Shown here piece by piece: positions 41,629 to 50,737 of a stretch of 64,000 bases of DNA. Position numbers and translations under genes: made by a program. The notes under the pieces are model-generated. The model was given only the letters and a program-made list of their open reading frames with translations. It was not told the DNA's origin and did no database searches. Position 1 is the first letter of the stretch, and every line of letters starts with the position of its first letter. The stretch covers positions 744,001 through 808,000 of the forward strand of contig JADJXH010000004.1 in assembly GCA_016715895.1 (NCBI GenBank). Reading direction: 5' to 3'. Source of the stretch: Flavobacteriales bacterium (GTDB lineage Bacteria > Bacteroidota > Bacteroidia > Flavobacteriales_F > PHOS-HE28).

Positions 41629-43055
41629 GCCTTGGCGCGGCGTTGGAGGAAGTCCACCAGCAGGCGCACGCCCGTGCCGGTGCCGCCCTTGGGGCGGTAG
41701 CCATCGCGACGGGTGAGGAAGGCCGGGCCGGCGATGTCCAGGTGGATGAAGGGCCGCGTGGTGAAGCGCGCCAGGAACTTCCCGGCGGTGATCATGCCCG
41801 CGCTATCGCTGCCCAGGTTCTTCATGTCCGCGATGTCGCTGTCCAGCTCGCGGTCGTACTCCTTCCAGAACGGGAAGTGGGCGATGCGCTCGTGCACATG
41901 GTCCCCGGCCGCCTTCAGACGGTCGAAGGTGCGGTCGTCGGCGGTGCCCATGGCCACGATGCCCTGGGTGCCGATGGCGCGTGCGGCGGCCCCGGTGAGG
42001 GTGGCCACCGTGACGATGGTCTCGGCCTCGTAGCGTTCGGCATAGCTCAGCGCATCGGCCAGCAGCATGCGGCCCTCGGCGTCGCTGTTCATCACCTCCA
42101 CGGTGAGGCCGCTGTGCATGCGCACCACGTCGCCGGGGGCGAAGGCGTTGCCGCCGGGCCGGTTGTCGGTGGCGGGCACCAGGGCCACCACGTGCACGGG
42201 CAGCTCCAGCAGGGCGGCCGCAGCGATGGCGCCGGCCACGCACGCTCCGCCCGCCATGTCGCACTTCATGTAATCCATGCTGTTGGGCGTGGGCTTCAGG
42301 CTGAGGCCGCCGGTGTCGTACACCACCCCCTTGCCCACGAGCACGATGGGCTTGGTGTTCACGGCTTTCTTCGGCTTGTGCTCCAGGATGCTGAAGGTGG
42401 GCGGGTCCACGCTGCCCTTGTTGACGGCGAGCAGGCCGCCCATGCCGAGGGCCTCGATCTGGGCCTTGTCCAGCACCTGGAACTTCACCTGCGCATTGCG
42501 GCTGAGGGTGCGCAGTTCGCTGGCGAGCTGCACGGCGTTCAGCGAGCTTGCGGGTTCGTTCACCAGATCGCGCACGGTGCACACGGTGGCCACCAGGTCG
42601 TTGAGGCGCTCCACGGCCCGGCGGTCGACGTGCGGGTGCACCAGGCGGATGCGCTCGGGACCAACGGGGGCTTTGCCGGTCTTGAACTTGCGGAAGCTGT
42701 AGGCGCCCAGGGCCAGCCCTTCGGCCAGGGCCAGCAGAAGCTCCACATCCTCGTGGAGCCCCAGCAGCTGGGCCTCGGTCCGTTTGGCGGCGGCCAGCCG
42801 CTCGGCCATCAGGGCCCCGGCGCGGCGGGCGTTCTCCAGCACTTCAGCGCGCGCGGCCTTGGCCGGGTTGTGGGCCAGCACCAGGCGGCCGCCGATGTCC
42901 AGGGCGGCCAGGCCGTCCTCATTGGCGAGCTGCTCACCGAGGTAGTGCTGGTCGATGCGCTCCAGCGCCAGCTCGCGCAGGCGTGTCTTGCCGGCCACCA
43001 GCGCCAGCGTGTCGGCGCCGGCGGTGGGTTTGGTGGCCTTCTCGAAGGTGATCAT
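41625..43055 (-). CDS. M17 leucyl aminopeptidase
   Basis: A 476-residue enzyme. The C-terminal catalytic domain carries VLVGKGVVYDTGGLSLKP, MKCDMAGGACVAGAI and EVMNSDAEGRMLLADALSY; the last is the family signature with Ser in place of the usual Thr (NTDAEGR). The two-metal ligands (Lys, Asp, Asp, Glu) are all visible. The N-terminal domain is more divergent. It removes N-terminal residues from peptides in the cytoplasm. A consensus -7 element lies 33 bases upstream and pdxA overlaps its end. Confidence 0.92.
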   Translation of the reverse strand: MITFEKATKPTAGADTLALVAGKTRLRELALERIDQHYLGEQLANEDGLAALDIGGRLVLAHNPAKAARAEVLENARRAGALMAERLAAAKRTEAQLLGLHEDVELLLALAEGLALGAYSFRKFKTGKAPVGPERIRLVHPHVDRRAVERLNDLVATVCTVRDLVNEPASSLNAVQLASELRTLSRNAQVKFQVLDKAQIEALGMGGLLAVNKGSVDPPTFSILEHKPKKAVNTKPIVLVGKGVVYDTGGLSLKPTPNSMDYMKCDMAGGACVAGAIAAAALLELPVHVVALVPATDNRPGGNAFAPGDVVRMHSGLTVEVMNSDAEGRMLLADALSYAERYEAETIVTVATLTGAAARAIGTQGIVAMGTADDRTFDRLKAAGDHVHERIAHFPFWKEYDRELDSDIADMKNLGSDSAGMITAGKFLARFTTRPFIHLDIAGPAFLTRRDGYRPKGGTGTGVRLLVDFLQRRAKA

Positions 43056-43088
43056 GGGCGGGGGATGACCGCACAACGGCGGTGCGGC

Positions 43089-43096
43089 CAAAGATA
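43089..43096 (-). promoter_or_regulatory. -7 element of the aminopeptidase-pdxA operon
   Basis: TATCTTTG on the minus strand, an exact match to the Bacteroidota TA-N2-TTTG consensus, 33 bases before the ATG. Confidence 0.55.
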
Positions 43097-43214
43097 GCCG
43101 ACGCCCTTCCGGCACACCCGGCCGCGCACCAAGCGCCGCCCTTGCACGTTCCATTCCCACCGGCCGTCGCTCTGCACGCGCGCGCGGCCCGGAAATGGCG
43201 ACCTTTGACCGACG

Positions 43215-45839
43215 ATGCCCCGCCTGCGTCCGTTCCTCCTCCTCTTCGCCCTGCTCACAGCACTGGGCGCCCGGGCCACGCACAACAGGGCGGGGGAGAT
43301 CGTGTACTGCGTGGACCCGGACAACCCGCTGCGCTACTTCGTGCAGATCATCACGCACTCCAAGACGAGCGCACCCGCCGACCGGCCCGAGCTGGAGATC
43401 AACTGGGGCGATGGCAGCAGCGACACGCTTCCGCGCATCTCCATCACCGCCATTATCGGGGCGGACGCCCAACGCAACGTATATGAGGGGGTCCACGTGT
43501 ACAACGGACCGGGCCAGTACATCCTGAGCTTCGAGGACCCCAACCGCAACGAGGGGGTGCTCAACATCCCCAACTCGGTGAACCAGACTTTCTGTGTGAA
43601 GTCGATGCTCACCATCGGTCCGCTCACCGGGGGCAACTGCAGCGTGAACTTCCTGAACAGCCCCCTGCAGGACGCCTGCCTCAACACGCTGTGGGCGCAC
43701 AATTCGGTGGCCTTCGACGCCGATGGCGACAGCCTGAGCTACGAGCTGTTGGTATGCGCCGGACTGGGTTGCGATCCCATCCCGGGCTACGAGTACCCGC
43801 AGGAGGTATCGCCCGCTCCGGACATCTTCCAGATCGATGGCTTGAACGGCACCCTGTTCTGGGATGCGCCGCAGATCACCGGGGAGTACAACATCGCCTT
43901 CCGGGTGCGGGAGTGGCGCAAGGTGAGCGGCATCTATTACGAGGTGGGCTGGGTGGTGCGCGACATGCAGGTCACCGTGGGCCCCTGCAGCAACCAGCCG
44001 CCGGTGGTGGAGCCCGTGCCCGACACCTGCGTGGTGGCCGGCACCGTGCTCACCGTCAACGTGCAGGCCAGCGACCCCGATGCCGCGCAGAACGTGACGC
44101 TTTCGGCCCTGGGCGGCCCCATGGTGCTGCAGCAGAGCCCCGCCACCTTCCTGGCCGGCGCACCGGACAATCCCGTGAGCGGCGTGTTCTCCTGGAGCAC
44201 GGTGTGCGCCCACGTGCGGCTGCAGCCCTACCAGGTGGTGTTCCGCGCCAGCGACAACGGCAGCCCGGTGGTGCTGGAGGACTATGAGCCGATGAACATC
44301 ACCGTGGTGGCGCCCGAGCCCGAGAACCCCACCGCCACGCCGGTGGTGGACGCCATCCAGGTGGGCTGGGATGCCAGCGTGTGCACCAACGCCGAAGGCT
44401 ACCGCATCTACCGAAGGGTGGGCCCCTTCCCCTTCACCCCGGCGCATTGTGAGACCGGCGTGCCGGCCTACACCGGCTATCAGTTCATCGGCAGCGTGGC
44501 CGGCAGCGGCACCACCAGCTTCGTGGACGACCAGGTGCTCTTCGGCGTGCAGTACTGCTACCGCATCACCGCGTTCTTCAGCGACGGCGCCGAGAGCTAC
44601 AGCAGCGAGGAGGTCTGCGCCTTCCTGGAGCGCACCGTGCCGCTGATCACCAAGGTGAGCGTGGGCATCACCGACGGCACCACCGGACAGGACACCGTGC
44701 AGTGGACCAACGCGCTCGACCTGGACACCGTCGCCAACCCGGGACCGTATCAGTTCCAGCTCTATCGGGGCGATGGCTTCGGAGCGGCCAGCACGCTGGT
44801 GCACACCAGTGCACTGCACCCCTTCCTTCTGCACCCGGACACGGCGTTCGTGGACAACGGGCTCAACACGGCAGGTCAGCCCCACACCTACCGGGTGGAG
44901 CTGTTCGGCTCGGGCGGCACGGTGCGCATCGGCAGCAGCGACCCCGCATCCAGCGTGTTCCTGAGCCTGGCGCCGGATGATGAGCGCATCGACCTGAGCT
45001 GGCAGGCCAACGTGCCGTGGACGAACGCGAGCCATGCGGTGGACCGCTTCGACGGCACCCAATGGGTGCAGATCGCCACCACCACCGAACCGCTGTACAC
45101 GGACACCGGCCTGGTGAACGGGCAGACCTACTGCTACCGCGTGCGCACCATCGGTGCGTACGGCGACCCGTCCGTCATCGCGCCGCTGATCAACTTCAGC
45201 CAGGAGGCCTGCGCCGAGCCGCTGGACCTGACGCCGCCCTGCGCCCCCACGCTCACGCTCGACAGCGACTGCGAGGCCCTGCTCAACAACCTGGCCTGGA
45301 ACAACCCCAACAACAGCTGCGCGGACGACACGTGGTCGTACACCATCTGGTTCACCGACTCGCTCGGCGGCACCCTGGTGCCCATCGCCACCCTCTTCGG
45401 CGCCACGGACACCACCTTCACCCACGTGAACGGCAACAGCGTGGCGGGTTGCTATGCGGTGACGGCCACCGACAGCGTGGGCAATGAGAGCCTGTTGAGC
45501 GACACCCTGTGCGCGGACAACTGCCCGCTGTACACACTGCCCAACGTGTACACCCCCAACGGCGACCGCACGAACGACTTCTTCGTGCCCTTCCCTTACC
45601 GTGGGGTGGAGCGGATCGACCTCCAGGTGTTCAACCGCTGGGGCAATGTGGTCTTCACCACCGAGGATCCGGCCATCGGCTGGGACGGCACCAATCAGAA
45701 CAGCGGGGAGACCTGTCCCGACGGGGTGTACTTCTACATCTGCACGGTCACCTTCGCGCGGCTCAGCGGGCCCGAGCAGATCCAGTTGAACGGGTACGTG
45801 CACATCCTGCGCGGGCAGGGCAGCGGCAACGTGAACTGA
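43215..45839 (+). CDS. T9SS type B (gliding-motility-type C-terminal domain) surface protein
   Basis: An 874-residue secreted protein. The signal peptide ends around residue 21 (GARA/THN). The mature start THNRAGEIVYCVDPDNPLRY is typical of a family of Bacteroidota surface proteins. The middle contains PKD/fibronectin-like domains (INWGDGSSDTLPRISIT; RIYRRVGPFPF to YCYRITAFF). The last 95 residues form a type B sorting domain: LPNVYTPNGDRTNDFFVPF, FNRWGNVVFTT, GWDGTNQNSG, DGVYFYICTVTF. Export through the T9SS and surface attachment are expected. GACCTTTG at 43200-43207 is a possible -7 box 7 bases before the ATG. Its stop overlaps the riboflavin synthase start by one base. Confidence 0.9.
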   Translation: MPRLRPFLLLFALLTALGARATHNRAGEIVYCVDPDNPLRYFVQIITHSKTSAPADRPELEINWGDGSSDTLPRISITAIIGADAQRNVYEGVHVYNGPGQYILSFEDPNRNEGVLNIPNSVNQTFCVKSMLTIGPLTGGNCSVNFLNSPLQDACLNTLWAHNSVAFDADGDSLSYELLVCAGLGCDPIPGYEYPQEVSPAPDIFQIDGLNGTLFWDAPQITGEYNIAFRVREWRKVSGIYYEVGWVVRDMQVTVGPCSNQPPVVEPVPDTCVVAGTVLTVNVQASDPDAAQNVTLSALGGPMVLQQSPATFLAGAPDNPVSGVFSWSTVCAHVRLQPYQVVFRASDNGSPVVLEDYEPMNITVVAPEPENPTATPVVDAIQVGWDASVCTNAEGYRIYRRVGPFPFTPAHCETGVPAYTGYQFIGSVAGSGTTSFVDDQVLFGVQYCYRITAFFSDGAESYSSEEVCAFLERTVPLITKVSVGITDGTTGQDTVQWTNALDLDTVANPGPYQFQLYRGDGFGAASTLVHTSALHPFLLHPDTAFVDNGLNTAGQPHTYRVELFGSGGTVRIGSSDPASSVFLSLAPDDERIDLSWQANVPWTNASHAVDRFDGTQWVQIATTTEPLYTDTGLVNGQTYCYRVRTIGAYGDPSVIAPLINFSQEACAEPLDLTPPCAPTLTLDSDCEALLNNLAWNNPNNSCADDTWSYTIWFTDSLGGTLVPIATLFGATDTTFTHVNGNSVAGCYAVTATDSVGNESLLSDTLCADNCPLYTLPNVYTPNGDRTNDFFVPFPYRGVERIDLQVFNRWGNVVFTTEDPAIGWDGTNQNSGETCPDGVYFYICTVTFARLSGPEQIQLNGYVHILRGQGSGNVN

Positions 45840-46435
45840 TGTTCACCGGCATCGTGGAGGAGGTGGGGCGTGTGCTGGCCGTGCGGCCCGAGGGCGGCAA
45901 CCTGCATCTCGACATCGCCGCGCGCATGGCGCCCGAGCTACGAGTGGACCAGAGCGTGGCCCACAATGGCGTCTGCCTCACCGTGGTGGCGCTCGCGGGC
46001 GATCGGTACACGGTGACCGCCGTGCAGGAGACCCTGGCGCGCACCACCCTAGGCACTCTGCGGCCCGGCGATGGCGTGGACCTGGAGCGCAGCATGCGCC
46101 TCGGCGACCGGATCGACGGCCACTTGGTGCAAGGCCATGTGGACGCGGTGACGACCTGTCTCGAGGTGCACGAGGAGGACGGCAGCTGGCGCTTCACCTT
46201 CGCGCTGGACCCTGCACACCGCCGGTTGGTGGTGGCCAAGGGCAGCATCTGCCTCAACGGGGTCAGCCTCACGGTGGCCGCCTTGCACGAGGACCGGTTC
46301 GCGGTGGCCGTCATCCCCTACACCTACCACCACACGGTGTTCCACACCCTGCGGCCGGGCGACAGGGTGAACGTGGAGTTCGATGTGCTGGGCAAGTACG
46401 TGGAGCGCATGTTGGCCGGGCGGATGACGGTGTGA
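45839..46435 (+). CDS. ribE: riboflavin synthase, alpha subunit
   Basis: A 198-residue enzyme of normal length built of two homologous barrels. MFTGIVEEVGRV begins the first; VAHNGVCLTVV and GHLVQGHVDAV follow, and the second repeats GSICLNGVSLTV. It joins two lumazine molecules to give riboflavin. The ATG shares one base with the stop of the surface-protein gene (TGATG), a surprising coupling of a housekeeping enzyme to a secreted protein. Everything to its right up to about 48.3 kb is degraded sequence. Confidence 0.95.
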   Translation: MFTGIVEEVGRVLAVRPEGGNLHLDIAARMAPELRVDQSVAHNGVCLTVVALAGDRYTVTAVQETLARTTLGTLRPGDGVDLERSMRLGDRIDGHLVQGHVDAVTTCLEVHEEDGSWRFTFALDPAHRRLVVAKGSICLNGVSLTVAALHEDRFAVAVIPYTYHHTVFHTLRPGDRVNVEFDVLGKYVERMLAGRMTV

Positions 46436-46553
46436 CCCCGATCCCTGAACGAAGCCCGCGGATCTCGGATGCGGGCAGCGAGGTTGTGGATCCTTTTGCA
46501 GAGGGTTTGCCGGCCTGCTGTGCCGAGGATCCCAATGACCGAAGGATCGGACG

Positions 46554-47338
46554 GTGTGCAGCCCGCCGGTACGCCGGCGCACCCTGATCACCGCGCGCTT
46601 GCGCTGGGCGTCACGCACCAAGGACACCACGGCGGTGACCTACGGCCTTGGCCTGCTCCAGGGGTTCGGTGAGGCGGACCCGCTGATCCGTTCGGCCGCC
46701 GAACGGATGCTGGCACAAGCCTACGGCACACGGGGCTTCTTCCGCGAAGCGGACAGCCTGTTGGTGCTGGCGATCGCCGATGCCGAACGGATCGGTGACA
46801 GCACGGCCATCGCCGTCGCCCGCGGTGATCGGCGGCAGGCGCTGGAGCACTACGAGCGTGCCGGGTCCATCGATGAGGCGCTGGGCCTGCAGGAGAACAA
46901 CCCCTACGTGCTTGACCGGAAGAGGCGTATGCTGAAGGATCCGGGGCGGTTGCCGGAGGCGTTGACCACCGGACGCTTCGACTTCACCGTGGAGGTGGAT
47001 CCAGCGCTCGATACCGCTCGGGTGACCGTGCCCCCGCTGGTGGTGCAGCCGCTGCTGGAGAACGCCATCGAGCAGGGGGGGACCGCTGGAGGGCGGAGGG
47101 CGCATCACGCTCGGGGCCGGCCTCCGCGACGGCTCCCTGGTGCTGAGCGTGGAGGACAACGGGATGGGTCGCCAGGCGCCACCAGTGGCCGACCGCCGAC
47201 CACGCGAAGAGCTCGCTGAGCACGGGCATCATCCGCGAGCAGCTGAAGTTGCTGCGCGAACGCACGGGCCGCAGGGCCGAGCTGCGCACCATCGACCTGC
47301 CGCAGGGCACGTGGGTTTAGGTGCTGCTTCCGGTGTGA
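46554..47338 (+). pseudogene. decayed TPR / LytS-type sensor histidine kinase
   Basis: Recognisable pieces of a kinase like the intact one at 59.1-61.5 kb. A TPR-like part (about 46650-46910: AYGTRGFFREADSLLVLAIA) jumps straight to an ATPase part (VTVPPLVVQPLLENAIEQ), so the membrane helix and His motif are deleted. After a G run near 47080 the frame shifts to LVLSVEDNGMGRQAPP, and near 47190 it shifts again to TGIIREQLKLLRERTG. An in-frame TAG at about 47318 is followed by VLLPV and the final stop. Two frameshifts, one stop and large deletions show that it is dead. Left boundary is approximate. Confidence 0.85.
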
Positions 47339-47381
47339 ACGCCGGGGGCGCATCGGAGACCGCCGCCTTCCAGATGACCTG

Positions 47382-47570
47382 GTGAAGCGCACCATCGTGG
47401 AGCAGGCGCCAGGGGGCGATATGTGCACCAGCGATGATCACGTGAAAAACCACTTTGCCTACAGCCTCTTCGTCGGTGCACGCGATGCCGTGGGCAAGCG
47501 CTTCGGCCTGTGGACGGAGCTGGCCTACGGCAACGCCTGGTGGAACTTCGGTGCAAGCCTCACGCTCTGA
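47382..47570 (+). pseudogene. C-terminal fragment of an outer-membrane barrel protein
   Basis: A 62-codon frame whose last part reads FAYSLFVGARDAVGKRFGLW then TELAYGNAWWNFGASLTL. It looks like the last two or three strands of a porin-type barrel. There is no signal peptide and the first 20 codons look random, so it is a remnant. It lies between the decayed kinase and the deleted regulator. From here to 47780 no further gene is visible. Confidence 0.55.
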
Positions 47571-47779
47571 TCGACCGGTGGTGCGGCCACCCGGATCGCG
47601 AGAGCGGAAGTGGATGCCGCATTCCGTGTGTCATCCGCCGAATACACCGTAGGCTCCACCGCCTTGTGGCCTTCGCTCGCCGGATCCCTGTTCCGGATGG
47701 TCCCGGATCCTGGGCATGGAACACGAAAAAAACTCCGTGGAACACGCTTTATTCAACGAACATGGATAGTTTTCCAGCG

Positions 47780-48280
47780 ATGAACCCCACCGCCTACGTC
47801 GTGGAGGATGAGCCGCAGGCCCGCGAGCTGATCCGCGCGCTGTTGACGAAGCGGCATCTGCGCATCAAGCTGGTGGGGGAGGCGGGTGATGTGCATACCG
47901 CCGCGGATGCGATCCGCGCCGCGGCACCGCAGGTGCTCTTCCTGGACGTGGACCTCGGCGGACCGGACGGGGTCGACCTCCTGCGTCGCATCGCGCCGGT
48001 GGACGATCTGCTGTACCGCACCGGCGACAACAGCCACACGCTGGTGCACCGGCGCGGCGAGGCGCGTCCGCTGGTGGTGAGCCGCGGCATCGTGGCCTTC
48101 GACGAGGCGCCGCGCGACCAGGGCTTCGTGCGCATCCACCAGCGGCACCTGGTGAACCGCAAGCACATCCGGCGCTACATCAAGGGCGAGGGCGGCGAGG
48201 TGATCATGAGCGATGGCGCCAGCCTGCCCGTGAGCCGCCGCCAGAAGGCCGACCCGATGGAGGCCCTGGAGCGGCTTTGA
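47780..48280 (+). pseudogene. LytTR response regulator with an internal in-frame deletion
   Basis: A 166-codon open frame. The N-terminus is a receiver start (AYVVEDEPQARELIRALL) with the phosphoacceptor Asp56 in VLFLDVDLGG. After IAP at residue 73 it jumps to VDDLLYRTGDNSHTLVH, which in the intact paralogue at 61.5-62.3 kb is about 82 residues further on. Receiver strands 4-5 with the conserved Thr/Ser and Lys, plus the linker, are missing. The LytTR end is nearly identical to the paralogue (RKHIRRYIKGEGGEVIM). It may still bind DNA but cannot switch normally. An alternative ATG at 47762 adds six residues. Confidence 0.8.
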
Positions 48281-48374
48281 CCCGAATTCTCGATCAACCC
48301 CACCACGCTCACGATCTTCCATCCGGCCCCGACCGGCAGCCCTCACCTTCGATCCACGATCAACACACGAACCC

Positions 48375-49457
48375 ATGAGAACATTCTTCCTTCTGGCCCT
48401 TGCGCTCGTTACCAGCATGATGGCGAACGCCCAAGGCGTGATCACGCGCCAGTTGAACGGGCAGTCCTTCTTCTATTACGCTGGTGAACTGCAGCAGGTC
48501 TTCGATGATGCGGAGACCTCCATCGGCCAGGACACCATCATCCTTGCCGGTGGGCAGTACGTCACCAGCACCGACCTCTTCATCCGCACCCCGGTCGTGC
48601 TTGTGGGCAGCGGCTTGTTGACCGATAGCGTAACGGCCTATGGTGGGACCACCACCATTTCCGGAAGCGGATTCCGATACTTCAGCATCATGGAGGATGC
48701 GGACGGAACCGAGCTTCACGGGATCGCCTTCGTGGGCAGCATCGCCGTAAGGCTTGGCACGAGCGTTCCCACCTCGGACGCGGACGACGTGTTCATCTCG
48801 CGCTGCGAGATCACCTCCTTGACCATCGGGTCCGGTTCTTTCGGCTCTTTGGCCAACAACGCCTTGGTGGAGCAGTGCATCATCACCAACCTGGACTTGA
48901 ATGAATGCACCGACCCCACGATCCGCAATTGTGTGATCGGCAGCATGGGTGGGGGGATATCGACCACCAACGCGCAGATCGAACAATGCATGTTCTTCAA
49001 CTTCGCACTGAACAGCAACGTTGGCAACGAGTACACCAACTGCATCTTCATCCGCAACCAGTCCAGTGCGTTCGCGACCAACGAAACGGACGCCATCTAC
49101 CGCAACAATCTCTTCGTGGGCCAAAGCGGGTTCTCATTCACCATTGGAGGGGTGAACGCCACGGACGCCGGTGGCAATGTGGTCGACAGCCCGATCAACA
49201 CCGTGAACGGGGCCTTCCCCCAGTTGACCTCCACCAGCTACACCACGTTCGCCCACGGGGACGACTACACCCCGGCCGCACAGTGGTTGACCGCAGGCCT
49301 GGGCGGTACCCAGGTCGGGATCTACGGTGGTGCACGGCCGTGGAAGAACGGTCTACTGCCCTTCAACCCGCACTGGATCGAGCTGATCGCCCCGAGCACC
49401 ACGGTGAACGGCACCTTGCAGGGGGTCCAGATCAAGGCCAGCGCACAACAGCCCTGA
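48375..49457 (+). CDS. secreted parallel beta-helix-like protein
   Basis: A 360-residue exported protein. The signal peptide ends at about residue 19 (MANA/QGV). It is rich in short strand repeats of right-handed beta-helix type (DDVFISRCEITSLTIG, NALVEQCIITNLDL, PTIRNCVIGSM, AQIEQCMFFNF, NEYTNCIFI), one Cys per rung. No T9SS sorting domain is present, so it may stay in the periplasm or be an accessory to the cargo protein encoded 3 bases downstream. No catalytic residues of pectate lyases are recognised. Cargo or substrate unknown. Confidence 0.8.
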   Translation: MRTFFLLALALVTSMMANAQGVITRQLNGQSFFYYAGELQQVFDDAETSIGQDTIILAGGQYVTSTDLFIRTPVVLVGSGLLTDSVTAYGGTTTISGSGFRYFSIMEDADGTELHGIAFVGSIAVRLGTSVPTSDADDVFISRCEITSLTIGSGSFGSLANNALVEQCIITNLDLNECTDPTIRNCVIGSMGGGISTTNAQIEQCMFFNFALNSNVGNEYTNCIFIRNQSSAFATNETDAIYRNNLFVGQSGFSFTIGGVNATDAGGNVVDSPINTVNGAFPQLTSTSYTTFAHGDDYTPAAQWLTAGLGGTQVGIYGGARPWKNGLLPFNPHWIELIAPSTTVNGTLQGVQIKASAQQP

Positions 49458-49460
49458 GCC

Positions 49461-50711
49461 ATGGGACGCGCGCTTCTGTTCGTGTTGCTGTTGGTCCCGA
49501 TAGGGGCCATCGCACAGGTGCCGGACCTCTCCGGGTATGAGTATTGGTACGATCAGGCGGATGCGGACAACGAACGGGTGTTCGTGCCCTTCACCTCGCC
49601 CGGCCAGACCGTGAGCTTGAGCAGTGAACAACTGGCCGCGGCGGGGCTTGGCGTCGGCCAGCATCGCCTGCACATCCGCCTGCGCGATCAGGCGGGCCGC
49701 TGGAGCAGCACCTTGTTCCGCTCTTTCCTGATCCATCCGTCCGGCCCCTTCCAGGTGATCTCCGGCGAGTACTGGTTCGACCAGGACGATGTGAACCGCC
49801 AGCCGTTCGCCCTGACCCCCGGGGGCAGTGTGTCCATCACCCTGAACACACCTGCAGCTGGACTTACGGTGGGCCAACACCGCGTCCATTACCGCTTGCG
49901 GGATGACCAGGGGGCGTGGAGCAGCGTGCTGGCGCGAAAGTTCCTGTTGACCGCCGAAGGTCCACATGAACTGGTGCTCCTGCGGTACTGGAGCGAACCC
50001 GTTCCACAGAGCCCCGGCGATCTGACGGAAGTGCCCATCACTCCCGCCGTGCAGGTGCTGGACATCATCGACGACGTGCTCTTCTGCAACTGGAGCAGCA
50101 CGGGGCAGACCGATGTGTACTTCCAGCTGCAGGACAACCTCGGGCAGTGGAGCTCGGTGATCACGCGCGGCATCGACGTGGATGCGGTAAGTGCGCCGCC
50201 TGCGGCGACCGCAGTGTCGGGCCCGGCCGTCGTGCTGGACAACAGCGCGCAGACCTACACGGCCGCCACGGTACCCGGCGCCTCGTACTATGTGTGGACC
50301 CTGCCGACAGGATGGTCGGGGACCAGCACCGGCAATTCGATCAATGTGACGACGGGCGCGCCTGGCGAGGATGGATGGGTGGTCGTGACCGCCGGCAACG
50401 GATGCGGCCTTGGAGATCCGGACAGCCTGTTCGTGACGATCACCGGTACGGGCATGGCGACTGAAGGAACGACAGGCATCTTGCTTTTCCCGAACCCCAC
50501 CACCGGCCTGGTGACCATCGCACTGCCGGATGTGGCGGGCGTGGAGGGCCTGATGGTCGTGAGCAGCACCGGCCAGCGCATCTACGAGACGGGCAAGATC
50601 ACAACGGACCGCCACACGTTGGACCTGAGCGCGGAGGCCGGTGGACTGTACACCGTGATCTTGACAAGGGGAACACAACACACCAAGCTGCACGTGATGG
50701 TGCAGCGGTGA
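49461..50711 (+). CDS. T9SS type A cargo protein with repeated EYW(F/Y)DQ modules
   Basis: A 416-residue secreted protein. The signal peptide ends at about residue 18 (GAIA/QVP). Residues 22-245 hold two clear and one weaker repeat, starting GYEYWYDQADADN, SGEYWFDQDDVN and LLRYWSEPV. Each contains a motif of the kind GQHRLHIRLRDQAGRWSS. An Ig-like domain (YYVWTLPTGWSG) and a type A sorting domain follow (LLFPNPTTGLVTIALPD to GGLYTVILTRGTQ). It starts 3 bases after the beta-helix gene, so the two form an operon and may act together at the surface. Confidence 0.87.
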   Translation: MGRALLFVLLLVPIGAIAQVPDLSGYEYWYDQADADNERVFVPFTSPGQTVSLSSEQLAAAGLGVGQHRLHIRLRDQAGRWSSTLFRSFLIHPSGPFQVISGEYWFDQDDVNRQPFALTPGGSVSITLNTPAAGLTVGQHRVHYRLRDDQGAWSSVLARKFLLTAEGPHELVLLRYWSEPVPQSPGDLTEVPITPAVQVLDIIDDVLFCNWSSTGQTDVYFQLQDNLGQWSSVITRGIDVDAVSAPPAATAVSGPAVVLDNSAQTYTAATVPGASYYVWTLPTGWSGTSTGNSINVTTGAPGEDGWVVVTAGNGCGLGDPDSLFVTITGTGMATEGTTGILLFPNPTTGLVTIALPDVAGVEGLMVVSSTGQRIYETGKITTDRHTLDLSAEAGGLYTVILTRGTQHTKLHVMVQR

Positions 50712-50737
50712 TAGGGGACCCGCCGGATAAGCTCCGC

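Noticed and set aside
43056..45803. N-terminal extension of the aminopeptidase frame by more than 900 codons
   Set aside because: The extension is antisense to the type B surface protein. The ATG at 43055 gives a normal-length M17 enzyme and has a consensus -7 element.
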